This document shows, piece after piece, positions 25,901-37,774 of a stretch of 64,000 bases of DNA (its first letter is position 1; every line of letters begins with the position of its first letter). The position numbers and the translations under genes are program-made. The notes beneath the pieces are model-generated. The model saw only the letters and a list, made by a program, of their open reading frames with translations, searched no databases and was not told the origin of the DNA. Origin of the DNA: Pezicula radicicola (taxonomy: Eukaryota > Ascomycota > Leotiomycetes > Helotiales > Dermateaceae); assembly GCA_003008705.1 (NCBI GenBank), contig PDUO01000025.1, positions 127,709 to 191,708 of the forward strand. The letters run 5' to 3'.

Positions 25901-28213
25901 ATTCCGAACTACGAGGAGATGCCTTTCCAAGAAAGAATTGAATATCTGCTTGCAAAATTCGAGAGCAACGAGCCAGTCGAGATTGATGAGCAGGCAGACG
26001 AGTTTTTGCGCTTGGCAGACTACAAATCAAGGTCCGGGAAGTGGAAGTTGGGACAAGACTCGAACCTCAGTTCACGTGTCGTGGAAGATGATGAAGATGA
26101 TCAGGAGACAGGGGCTGACATTCTGGAAATGAACCTTCGGCGCCGTATGAAGAAGCAAGGCGAGTCTCAGGATACTAATGCTGCGGAAGAGGAAGATCCC
26201 ACTACTCACCAGCAAGAAGTTGCAGAGGTCATGGATGAAATCCGCGATTCTCATAAGAAGCGGAAAATTACGGCGAGCAACGTCCTTGAGAGGATAGTCG
26301 ACGAAGATCAAGATGAGGAGCCACAATCGACACCTAGTGGCAAGGAGAAAAAGCTGCGCAGTACGAAGAAGGCCAAGAAATCCACAATCTTTGAACAGAC
26401 GAGTGCTGATCAGGATGCCACCACCAGCTCTCAGTCTCTCGCTGAGACACAAAACAGGGAGGGTGAGAGCGAGGCTCCGGATCCAACCCCGGCATCTAAG
26501 AAGGATAAGAAACGCAAGCCCAAGAAGACCAAACCTATCGAGAAAGAAGTTGTCGAAGAAGCGGTTGACGACACTGCTGACCAGGAGCAAGGCCAAGATC
26601 CAATGGAAGTTGATCTGGATGCTGACAGTTCTCGGTCTCTCAAAAATGTTCAAAACGAGGAGCGCGAGAGTGAGGCCCCAGAGCCAACTCCGGCACCCAT
26701 GAAGGATAAGAAGCGCAAGTCAAAGTCAAAGAAGATCACACCTGTTGAGAACACAGTTGTCGAAGAAGAGGCCAACGGTACTACTGATCAGGCGCAAGAT
26801 TTACAACAAATGGAAGTTGATTTGGATGTCTTTGATGCATCATCCTCTTTGAAACCTAAGAAGAGCGAGAGGTCCAAGAAGATCAAACCCCCGGACGAAG
26901 TAGCTGTCGGCGAAGTCGAAGAAAAAGCGGTCAACAGCACTGCTGACCAGGAGCAAGATCAAGACCCAGTGGAAGTTAATCCAAATGTCATCGACGCATC
27001 GTCCTCTCTGAAACCCAAGAGGACCAAGAAGTCCAAGAAATCTCGGAAGTCGATCTCTGATGAGGACCTACGACAGATCCACGAGGAGATTGCACTTGCT
27101 GAAGCAATGTCTGCTAGTGCTTCTCCAGAAAAACCGAAAAAGAAAAAGTCCAAGAAAGATAGGGTTATTGAACAACCCGTTGAGACTGTCCCAGAGGAGA
27201 ACTCAGAATTGATCAATGGCCAGGAGGAGTATGCTGCTGAAGATGCTGATGATTACGATTACGAAGATCCTTTCCGAAATTTGGCTTCACAGGCACTAGA
27301 GAAAAAGAAGAAGAAATCCAAGAAATCCAAGACTGTCCAAAGCTTCGAGGAAGAAGCCGGTGATGATCTATTTGACGAGGATCAAGGAATGTCCAACAAT
27401 TATGACCAGGAGGCGACCGTAAACAAGGTACCATCTATTGCCGATGACCTTGAAGATCCTGAGGATCCAATTGTGTATACTCCAGAGTCGGATGATCCAG
27501 TCGCTCAGTTCAGCGATGAGGTACAAGATGAAGGGCTTCATGATCAAGAGAGCTTAGATTTGGACAACACTGGCAACGCCATGCCTACAGATGACGAAGA
27601 GGACTATGCAAATGCGTATGACAATCATGTTGATAGTTACTACGCCAACCCCTCGCGCTCCGATGATGAAGATGATGGCATCTATGATGAAATCGTTGAT
27701 GAAGATGTCCTCGATGATATCCCGGATGGTGATTATCTGGATGAAGAACATACAATCACCACCAGCGGTTTCCGCACCCAAGTTAGTCCAGAACTCGAAG
27801 GTACAACCCGCGAAGCCAGCGAAACTCCCATCACCTATCCCCGTCTTCCTACGCCACCCTCCGCTCAGCCACCTGGAACTTCCGACAAGGCCTCGAAAAA
27901 AGACAAGAAGCGCAAGCGTCTTTCCTCTCAAGCGGAACAGCCTGCCTCGAACAAAGTTGGTGGGAGTGGAGAGACGAAGTCGAAGAAGAAGAGAAAGGTT
28001 GACGTAAGGGAAGCACAAGCCAAATGGGAACGCTTACAACCTAGAGAATATTTTGGTCTGGAAGCCGATGAAGAGAGTGATTATGGAAGTGGAGAGAAGG
28101 CAAGCTTGAGTGAGGATTCAGACGGCAGTGACACAAGCATTCCTGCTAGGGTTCCGCCCAAGAATTCAAAGGTTACGAAGGTTAGCAGAGCAAAAAGAGG
28201 GAGGATGCAGTAG
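22963..28213 (+). CDS. Giant Myb-domain DNA-binding protein, Reb1/TTF-I-like
   Basis: Preferred model: exon 1 at 22963-23056 (MFSSFKKIWSSS, then Pro/Ala-rich) and exon 2 at 23163-28213, giving 1714 residues; an acceptor 24 nt earlier (exon from 23139) also works. The frame is open upstream to 22751 but reads as noise. Around residues 735-870 lie tandem Myb/SANT repeats: RGPWTEEEDQEMETII, DCRDRWRTYCACKDRKTGPW and QCMNKWKNIL, spaced as in yeast Reb1 and metazoan TTF-I, which bind rDNA terminators and block forks or polymerase I. The region just before (residues 640-735) matches the helical pre-Myb segment of that family. Long acidic and Lys-rich tandem repeats flank the domain. A nuclear or nucleolar role is likely by family; the target site is unknown. 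Confidence 0.8.
24330..24880 (+). repeat. Five ~37-residue tandem repeats in the Myb protein
   Basis: Each unit has the pattern K-S-x-T-K-K-S-S-x-R-K-K-K-A-x-K-E followed by a Gln/Pro/Glu-rich acidic half. Copies 2 and 3 are closest and the outer copies have drifted. The alternation of basic and acidic halves suggests a charge-patterned disordered region, common in nucleolar proteins. Confidence 0.75.
26460..27050 (+). repeat. Second Lys-rich repeat set in the Myb protein
   Basis: Three to four diverged units contain ESEAP-x-PTPA, KKDKKRK, then VVEE and a D-P-M-E-V-D-L-D motif. They are unrelated in sequence to the upstream repeats but have the same basic/acidic alternation. Confidence 0.65.
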
Positions 28214-31200
28214 TAGCTTGGTCTTGTGAGTGAGTGTACTTCGGTTGTTGATATACGGTTGTCTTTATGTTATGTCGGGTAGCATAGCACGAAATGTGCA
28301 TGCGTGGCCTTCGATGCGTTTCTCTTGTTACTATGGAGTGGGAGGAGTTTTAGCAAGCGATGAGTAAAAGTCCCCCTTTGCAGAAACCTCTAGTTTTCTG
28401 TTTATGTAGCAAGCGACGACGAAAGTATTCGAATAGATAATGAAAATTCTTCAAAAATATCTTCAAAAATATCTTGCAAGGCCGTGCGCTCTAGCATGAA
28501 CATACTATTCTGTAAGCTTTTAGGTACTGGTGCTATACCCAGGTCCACTCTATTTTATATATTCTAGCAAGTTATCTTATATGAGTTAGTCACTTGATCT
28601 GGATCATTGCGTTCTCCGCTTAAGTAGTTCACGAGTTGACAAGGAATTTATGTAATTAGGTCGTTCTTGGATCGACAGAGCTTCCTTAGGATATTTATGC
28701 TACTGTTGGAAACTAACGCCGCCGATATTTAGAGTTTGGGTGCAACAAATGGTAACTTAAGCAATTTCTTCCCTCTTTTGCAGTTGTCTTTGTATATGCT
28801 ACTAGATGTACCACGATACAGTTAGACCTCAAAATATAAATCCACCTTTAGTCCACTTCAAATTCCCTATGACCTTCCAGGCTACTGTTTCTTAGCTCAA
28901 GATGAAAGCTCTCCAGCGGTTTCCGCGGACTGTAACCACTTAGAGTCGCTTGGTAAGATCTTGGAACGGGCCACACAAGATATGCAACAACGCAAACCGA
29001 TAGTAAAATAAGTAATAGCAAGGTACCCAGTGTTCCTGAGCCCACTTGAAATTTGTAGCTCGGTTATGAGGTAGCGACGGAAATGATTGAACGAGACATC
29101 TCGATTCCCATACGGTATAGCTTTACGGTTAGGACTTATTATCATTTTTGTTATCTAATCTAATGAACAATCACTCGCCGAGGTCGAAGTGGGCTCTTGA
29201 CCCCGTCTCTAACATTCCAACAAGCACGTCGCTTGTAAGCGACCAAAATCGCGCTTTATATTTGGCCCACAAGAAGACGATTTAAAAGCCAAGAATATAC
29301 TAGGATCGACTATGTCAAAACTCTATGCGATTTGAAGTTGTTTGAGCGTTATACTTTTAACCTTCAATTTTGTTGAATTAATGCTCGGCCACACAACCGA
29401 AGAGCCTGGTAATGTGTCCTAAAAGCTGGTTTTGGAGATAAAGCCGACACGAGGGATAGTAGTCGGCTAAATTTATATCTTCATTGCCATGACGAATAAA
29501 GGCGGTTACACACTCGCTGCTCTGAGCTATTTATGTCTAGTTGTTGAAATTTGTTTTTCGCTACCTCTTATATCAGCGTAACTTACCTATTCCATAACTT
29601 CTCTCTCATAGAAACTCGAAATTTTAGCCGACGTTACAACTTCCCTTTAATCGCCACTCCTGTTCTCTATAGCGGAGCTTTAGCAGAGAATGAGAGAGTT
29701 GCAACAACGAATTCATCGACTGAAGAGTACTTATCAGAAAGGTTTTACACTTCGATTCAATCTAACAATCCCTTCATTAAAAAGTCCTCTCTTGAAAACA
29801 ATACAACATCGATCAGCAACCGATCCTTATTCACTTCATACATTACAAATGGATGAGCAGTAGAAATACTCTGTTGATTTATATTAGTAAGCGCTATTAT
29901 TACTATTTTTATACTAGCTATATCACTAGTGACTTAACAACTTTGGATCTTGGCTTGAATAGTGTAGAGATAGAAGGAGTTGTTTCTGTTACACGTTGCT
30001 CACTTTACTGAGGGAGACTTGGTGAACGTAGAAGATTACGGAGGTATGAATTGGGAAGCGACTCTGTAATTTTCGTCGTGTTCCCCTCAAGTTGTTTTCG
30101 TGGCATATCCTAGATCTTAGAACAGCCCAAACGAAAGCGCAGACGACTCAAACATGTTAAGTATATAAGCACGAAGTACCTATTTTTATAATATATGGCC
30201 TAAAAGCGAGCTGAGGCACTCCTCTGTTTACACTGTGATTTCAGACCTCAATCAACTCTTTAATCTGCTAATAATAATTCGATTATAGAAGATCCTCTTC
30301 TTCGTCAACTGTGCGATACTGGATCTGCGACCTTAACTCCGCAGAGCAAACCCTGAATATCGTTCAGCCGCAGCAGGATTACTGATCTTACAGTGGCGCA
30401 GTGTGTATGTAAAATATGCTGTGCTCCTCTTAACAACGAATCGGTCACTTGGAAAGATGATCGTTCCACGAGGCTGCAGCTCAGACTCGTTGGGCGCAAT
30501 GCCGCCCACTTGTGACCAGTTAAGGTCCAAGCTGCAGTATTTTGTAGTTATTGCGGCATGTACCAGATGTGAAGATTCTCTCAGCGTAGCGCTCAATTTC
30601 CCTACCATTTTGAGGCCCAGTGGCTGGAGTTTGTGTTTTTGCAAGATACAAGATGCACCGAACAGTGTCGATTTGTATGCAACGAGTGGCAGAGAATTGT
30701 TGTGGTCTGCCTGTATTCATGTCTTTTCCCGATTTGTGCCTCAAGACGAGACCTTCGTTTGGCCCCCAAATCCGCGCCGTTGAACAGTGCATGTCTAAGA
30801 GCCCTTGTCACCGTGGAGAAATCTATATAGACTGAAGTCCTTAGGCTGAAGTCTTTAGTTTCATACTTTTGTCGACACATTCTCTTAAACCCGGTGGCCA
30901 AGCAATCAACACTTCTAATTGATTCTTCAACCTTTTCTTTATGTGCTAAAAGGTACATTGCATGGTCATGAGTTAGCATGTACTCTTCCCCCCATTGGCC
31001 CGTCTGGAACGCCAGAAAAACTCTGCGTTCCACGTTCCACGCTCTTGCCGTTGGCACGCGCGACCTTGTCCCGACTGGGAGAGAGGTGCGTCCCGCTTCG
31101 GTACGAAGGTGCGTCGTGACCAGCGGTACGCTGGTGGCCAAACTGTGAGAACGAATGAGATGGAAGCCCAGTATAGTGCTGAGGTGACTCATTCTCCGTA

Positions 31201-33020
31201 CAGGCATGTGAACGGGCACCTTTCCACCGATCATACAAGTATATTAAGACACGTCTACGCATGTGTTGGTATGGACTTGGTTCTCTGTCTGAATTCTTCA
31301 GATAGAAGCGAAAATGAGTTCTCCTTGCAAGGTATGTTTCGGTTTTTGTTTTTTTTTTTTTTGGTAGGGACTTATTTTTCCCTCCTCGAGAAAGGTTACT
31401 CTACTTTATTTTTCTAGCGCTCGTGGAAGAGAAAATGGTAGAACGATATTTAGGACCGAGTAAAGTGGAGTGGGAGGTAACAGGTGGTGAGATAGGTGGA
31501 GTGGGTCGTGGGTTTTAGAAGATCGTGGGGAAGTTGTCTCAGGATTCAGGTGAGGGGGGAAATTCGGAGCGCTGAGGAGTGGCCTGGGTGCTCTGCGGAG
31601 ATAGTGGAACCGATGGAGATAGTGGAACCGATGGAGATAGTGGAACCGATGGATGGTGACGAAGATACGATAATGACGGGGATGGGAGAGACAATGGGGG
31701 GGATGGGAGAGACAATGGGGGAGATGTGATGAGATGGGATGATGGGGGAGAAAGAAACATGACGGGATGACGAGTTCAGGGGACGATTCAGAGTTGAGCA
31801 ATAATTGAAAGGAATACAAGGATCTCGTACTTATCTTAACCTGCTTTCTCGTCGAGGCTAATGTTGCGCAATATGTGATGTAAGTTCGTGAATTCTAATA
31901 GAAAAATCACTTGTGGCAACTACACCCAACTAGGGACACTTCGGCCCGTTCCTCCCGCCTTCTCATTGTCACAGAAAACTTAATCGTAAGGTTCCGACAT
32001 GAGTATGTGGTATCGCTTAATCTTTAGTGAAGGAGACTTAGTTCTTAGATAAGTTTGAGCGACTTCTATTTATGAGTTACCCTATAGTGATTTTTGTAGT
32101 CTTTTCTTATATTGTATAATGTTTCGAAGATCATTTGCAGTTTTTTACCTACTTACCTTACCTAAGCCAATAGGAAACGGTGGCAACACATCACTACTCA
32201 AGTATGTACCAAAATTAGTAAGGCACCTACATAAAGATAAAGGCGCAGCAAAAGCACTACCTAGGTCGGTAAAGTAATAGTCTCAAAGCGAGGATTTCGA
32301 AAAGAAACATGAAAAATATACTTTAAATGCCTCGTTTTTGTTTCTGTGTCACAACAACAAACGGTAAGGTTGGAATCGCCTCGCAAACAACTCGGACTCG
32401 GCATTATAAGAGCGGCGTGAGGAGAGCTGCAAAGCTGGTGCCGAATAAACCAGTGTGGGTAGACAAACTGAGAGAAGGCTGAGCTGAATCAAGTGAAACC
32501 GCCTGCATGCGGTGTTACACTGTTATATTTGGGATTTAATTCGTAAGGAGATGGCTCCAGAATGTTCAGCAGCATAGGGAGATGTGGGCGAAGCCAGCCG
32601 TTACTTCTAAGATATATATATATCAATAAGCTAGAACTATCTTAGGGGTTTAAGTATCCCTAAACTTTTCACCTACACAACTTCTAGATCTTGTAGCTAA
32701 GCGTCTTCTTTGATTCATCGATATTGTAAGCTTTGCTAGTCTCGAGCATGCTGTCTTCTACGTCACAATCGTCAGAGTTCTCATTACGACATGAAGGGCA
32801 AGAGGAGAAGTCCAAGCCCAAGCCCAAGCCCTTTGTACCTAGCTACGTGGCTTAAAACACTCTTAATGAGGACACCAGCGAGTTTAAGAACAGGATCAAG
32901 CATGAGAGCATATCTAAAAGAGTTTTGTACTGTTACTAAATGGCGATGTTAAAGGTACAATCTCAACTTGTCTCACTCGTCCTTATAAACCTAGTGAAGG
33001 AGAAGTGATCTCTTCCCCCA
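28214..33020. other. Gene-poor 4.8-kb AT-rich region
   Basis: No supportable gene. The open frames at 29551-29856 (+) and 30602-31234 (-) lack domains and splice partners. A 16-base T run near 31344, a short tandem repeat at 31598 and ACCTAGGT at 32259-32266 are the only clear structures. It may be decayed repeat DNA, which cannot be shown by eye. Confidence 0.5.
31598..31651. repeat. Three tandem 18-bp repeats, followed by purine-rich repeats
   Basis: The unit GAGATAGTGGAACCGATG is present three times without change at 31598-31615, 31616-31633 and 31634-31651. A ~22-bp G-rich unit containing GATGGGAGAGACAATGGG follows twice at about 31680-31725. The region is non-coding as far as I can see. 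Confidence 0.85.
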
Positions 33021-36000
33021 TCTAAAGCAAACACGGAAAATTATTCTTCGTTTGGTGACCAAGGCATCACGGGCAGCGTTAATTCCTACGGAGAGATCAG
33101 GCAATTCAGCAAATATCTCGGGTTGGGTACATCTGGTATTTTTACTGTAGATCATTCGAACACAGATGAGCCGTGGTATGTGAGAATTAGGGCGGGTGAT
33201 CTTCTGACCATGGGATTTGGTCGATCTCGCGGATTTGGATTTCGCATGGAAAAACTGTTGCCGCAGCCACCCAAACTAGAATTTCTTCACGATCGTTGGC
33301 CACGATTAACATACAACACAAAACCGGGAAAGTCTGACGCGAGCGAAGTGGAAACTGAAGACCCAAGGGAAACCAAGAGTGCAGGCGTTGATGTTACCAT
33401 AAAATTTTGGTCCACGGAGGCATAGTCATACAACAGTATAGTGTGTCAAACAATAGTGATATAGATCACGAACGACATGGTTTTTGATACTGAGGTGTTA
33501 ATAAGGGATCTCGATTATAGGAACCGAGATAACCGGTTCAACAGGGAAAATGACAATGATAAGAATTATTATAGAAGCGCAGGACCAAATGGATACGGTT
33601 TAATAGTGGCGCACAAGTTACATAAACCATCGGAAGAACTCGCTCCTAATGTAACGGGAGATTTGGGAAACAACTTCAGTGTTCCAGGAGAAACAACCGA
33701 TGCCAACAATTCTCCCGATACAGTTGGCAGACTAGGCTCAGGCGTAGGGACCCAAGTCCTTCATAGTCTAGAGGCTACCCCAGACGCTGTCGGCGTAGTT
33801 ATGGCACTCTTCGTCAATGGCGATTCGACAAAATTTGATTTTAATAACGAGGACGCAGGGGAAAGTGAACAGAACACCGAACAAGCAATCACGATTGGAG
33901 CCAAAAAGACCGTAGAGCTTACAGCAGCATATAAATTAATCCTCGTGCCAGAAACAGTCGCTGATTGGAAGTCCCTAACAATCTCAGCTTCCGATGTCGA
34001 CGTGGATAGTTTGCTCGCCAATCACCCACCAGTGGCTTCGAACGACCACCTCTTCTCCAAAGAAGACAGACTAGACTTCATAGTTAGACGCAATATTGAA
34101 CATATTCTGTCTGTTTGTATTATACCTGTCCGAGGTGCTCCAGTCTGGAATCATGCGAGCCTCGAGTCCGGACCTTCTATTGAACAGCCTATAACACTCA
34201 CGTGTGGAAACATTTCGGGCCACAGAATCAGCATATCTGGAAGTTTGTACGTTACTTTCACCTACCTGCTCTTCTAACTTACAGTGATCTAATGGGTTAT
34301 AGTTTTGGATTCCAATTTCTTCTATCAATTTTTGAACATTTGAAGTCACGGAACAATAACGATAAGGGTGAGGCAACTTTGCAACTTTGCAACATCGGAT
34401 TCGTGATGTCTGCAGAGGCCATTTGAAGTGGGTATTCACTACAGCTAAGACTAGCAATGGCTCCTTTGGTATGAATTATTGGGTCACCAGGGAAATTATC
34501 CCGGACAACCAATATTTACCACCAAATGGGCCAGTGAATACCGCTTTCCAGATTATCAAGGCTTTTGAGTACTCCAAACTCTTGTTAGAGCCTCAAGATG
34601 CTATCAGGGACTTGATACGGACCCGTGTTCAAGAATGGATCGAGACCTTTGACGGGACCGTCAAGAGTAGAATTGCTGCTTGGCAGCATACGTTCGATGC
34701 TAGCATTGGACTTTTTCGTTTAGATGACCACGTTTGGATTTGGAGGGCTTTGAGCTCTGTCGATAAGATTTGGGGTAAAACAGAATTGAAGAATGATCTT
34801 TGGGCCAACAACCAAGATATTCGAAAGGTATACGCGCCCCCGGAAGTCCAGCGGCTGATTCTAAGACGATTTACAGTGGAAAACGAATTTTCCCGGAAAA
34901 GGATGTTCGCGCCAACTAGGTCTTCTAGCATGACAAGATTCATGTTTCGTTCTCGCGACACGGCCCTTATTTACGACGACCCAGAGTGGAAGGTTTTCCC
35001 TGATACAGCTTCATATCTCTGGAATAATACGGTTGAAGCCCAAAAGTACCTAGAAGATAATCAATAGATGCTGTGGACAAATCCTCTGTGGTATGGTCTC
35101 GCAGTTATGTTGGGCAGATTTGGTTGTACGATGTCCCGAAGACTAAGACCGGACGAGATGAGCAAACAGGCCTTGGAGGTGTTGTTTCAATGTCAAATGG
35201 TCTTTTCCCTGGGAAGATTGATGAGGTGACCAGAGAGGAGCAGGTTTTCAACGACGAAACAGATCGGGACGCTCTTTTTCACGCGGGCTTTGAGATTCCG
35301 TATATCCTTTGGAAATGTGCAACGGTGCGGGAGAGTCCCACGGAGCACTTTCCAAAGCCGGTGGACTCGGAACGGTCACAACAACTCTACCAGTCAAAAA
35401 CTCAGACTATGGGTATGCCGAACTCACAGATTGTGCCCGATAGCCTTGCTCAAGGAGTACATGTAGGTTCTGATGGAATCGGGACAGAAGTGACTGGGGG
35501 TGCAAAGTCAACACACAAAGCTTTACAACCACCGATGGCATCGGATACCTTGCTGATGAAGAAATATGCTCCCTTCAACAATATTATTGATTCCACGAGC
35601 ATCATTGAAATATCTGACGAGTGGCTGTACAGATATCCAGATTTTCTGGATTTCGAGACTGATTTGGTGTCTGAGGTTGAGAAGATTAATGATGAGGATG
35701 CCCGCGGGCTTAAGCTAAAGGACACACTAGACTACATCGAAAGGAACAATAGTGAAACAGTGATTGCACATGGAGCCGAGACGTATATCAATCGAGGCGA
35801 CAATAATCTGTTCGCCTTCGACAACGAATCACCCACAGCGTTTGTTGCAGACATTCCGAAGACTAAACGCAAAGGAAAAAAGAAAAGACGAGCCAAAGAA
35901 GGTCGAGAAGGTCTTCACCAACATGGAGTTGTGGGAACATATCAGTAAGCGTCGCACTGCCGAGGACGCAAAGAAGCGATTCATTTGGATGCCGTCTGCC

Positions 36001-36533
36001 GATAGCGAAACTGCTCTCGTCTGTTATTTGGCTTGCCAGAGATGGAACAAGAACCCATTTCCCTTTTTTCTCGAGCGGCACGCAAAACATGATAAATACT
36101 TCTTTGATGACGCTACACTGGTCTTCAACACCTGGGAGACTGAAGTCAACTTAAGCTTCTACCAGCTGTTGAGCACAGATCAAGTGCCCTCAAACGAAGT
36201 GCCCTCAAACGAAGTGCCCTCAAATGAATCTCGGGACCCATTACAGAAAGAATACAAAGAGACATTTCCAAAGCTAGGGGAAATTAAGATTGTTCGATAA
36301 TCTGTAGGGTTCAGATTATGTGGCGATGTCTTTGATCGCTACGGACCTGTCATATTTTGGAACGTGATCCAAAAGATCATAAAGCTTTCAGGCGCAGTCT
36401 CCTCTTCTTACTACATTTCTGCATCCGCGACGAGGAGAAACCATATGTAGACGAGCTTAAGGAAGGTCACTGGCGTCAAAGAAAGGTTTTGGAACTAATG
36501 ACTCGCAATATGCTGAATGAGGACACGAGCTGA
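33021..36533 (+). pseudogene. Large conserved fungal protein, broken by several frameshifts (family not identified)
   Basis: Coherent protein sequence runs for 3.5 kb but switches frame repeatedly. It starts near NYSSFGDQGITGSVNSYGE (33036, no clear ATG). It shifts at the AAAATTTT run near 33405, again near 33470 (the intervening piece reads GIVIQQYSVSNNSDIDHE), near 34390 (before RDVCRGHLKWVFTTAK), after the TAG at 35065, in the A-rich run near 35875, and again near 36330, ending MLNEDTS-stop at 36533. One real GT-AG intron is likely near 34245-34285. Recurrent aromatic motifs (FRLDDHVWIWRAL, SRSYVGQIWLYDVPKT) suggest a large enzyme, perhaps a glycosidase-like fold, but I cannot name it. Several breaks are in homopolymers, so assembly error is an alternative. 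Confidence 0.6.
36184..36228 (+). repeat. Three tandem 15-bp repeats (VPSNE) in the pseudogene
   Basis: Unit GTGCCCTCAAACGAA at 36184-36198, 36199-36213 and 36214-36228, with one substitution in the last copy. The array is in frame. Confidence 0.85.
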
Positions 36534-37774
36534 GCACTACTACAGCCTATCCTCCGGGATATCTTCCCGTTTGAGCAGTTACCGTCATGTTCAGTGGAGA
36601 GACGAGCTGTCACTAGGATAACTTCCTGCCTTAATCTGCCCTTGAGCCTGCCCTTCTTGCGATCCGACTACGAAGTCGCCAGCGCTAGAGAAAGTCACGA
36701 GTACTCGCCACCTGAGCCGGGATTGTAGCTCACGGAGCCGCCAGAGGCGGCGTAGTCTTGCGAACAGCTCTAGTGTTCGAAAAGGTCATTGCCTGGTGCG
36801 AACTCAAAGTCGGTGGTGAAGGGGCGTCTGTGGGAGTGGCGAGCGCCTTAGCGAGAACGGAGGATGCAACGAGGAAGGAAGAGAAGGAGACCATGTTGGT
36901 GATAGTGCTCGATTTTGCGGGGTATGTGCCTTCGAAACTGTTTAATATTCAAAGCTTTTCTCAAGAGGCGTGCTTATTTTTAGAACTTAAGATATTTGCA
37001 AACCCGATCTTCTGGGGTATTGTAGGGTACATTAAGGTAAGCTTTTGCCAAGGACGGGAGTTTGCGTGGTGTCCGGAAAATGAGGAGAAGCTTGTTGATT
37101 TCTCAAGTGCTTTATTGGCTGGTCGCTAAGCGACTGACTTCAAGTCCCTTCGACTGGCACGCCACGATATACGGAAAGCACCATCTTTCAATATGTTTAA
37201 CCTTTCAAAATACTCAGCTGCTCTCCGTTGTGCCAATCACATCTCCCTTTCCCATGCTACGTAGGTTCAGCTCGCACCAAAGCGCCATTTTCAATATTTC
37301 TGTTTCTCAAAATGCTTAGCTGCCTTTTCAATGCTCGTTATTTCACCAATCACCTCTCCCTTTCCTATACTACCTAGGTACGGCTCTCTCGGTTTAAGTT
37401 CCGTCTCATGGTACTGGGCAACTATTCAGCCTCATAATGTCTCATGACTTGGTATTATTCGCTGCCGAAGGCTGTGCACATGTACGAGGTAGAAGGTTCA
37501 AGGATAACAGACGAACAGCGACCTTCACCGTATTTTCAAATGGTACGAGTGACCCGTCACCGAGATGGTACATGCAGGATCGTCTGCTGTGCTTCTCAAT
37601 GCTGAGGCTGGACAGCATGAAGTTAGGGTTTCTTTCGGTCACTAGGGAGCGCCGAGGCATTACCACGCTAAGGCTCTCTATGATACCGGTATAGATAGTA
37701 CTGGCCTACCTCTTTAACCGTGCATTCTCCTCGGTAGCTGTAAATCCAGGAAACTTCCTTAAGCGTCTTTTACA
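36534..37774. other. Intergenic stretch with a degenerate direct duplication
   Basis: Upstream region of the repeat-protein gene. It contains the duplicated segment listed separately. The open frames at 36758-37319 lack domain signals. Confidence 0.5.
37180..37379. repeat. Degenerate ~90-bp direct duplication
   Basis: Copy 1 (about 37180-37265) and copy 2 (about 37284-37379) share CCAT-TTTCAATAT, CTCAAAAT/TTCAAAATA, AGCTGC, CCAATCAC-TCTCCCTTTCC and a final CTAC-TAGGT. Copy 2 ends in an ACCTAGGT palindrome and copy 1 in ACGTAGGT. It lies about 400 bp upstream of the repeat-protein gene. Confidence 0.65.

Noticed and set aside
23147..28018. Many long reverse-strand frames under the Myb gene
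   Set aside because: Antisense shadows caused by GAA/AAG-rich coding sequence, which reads as TTC/CTT without stops.
29551..29856. 101-codon forward frame with a hydrophobic start
   Set aside because: AT-driven composition (Asn/Ser/Phe), no conserved motif, isolated in a gene-poor region.
30602..31234. 210-codon reverse-strand open frame
   Set aside because: Basic, His/Arg-rich composition without domain signal, overlapped by an equally long forward frame; no splice partners.
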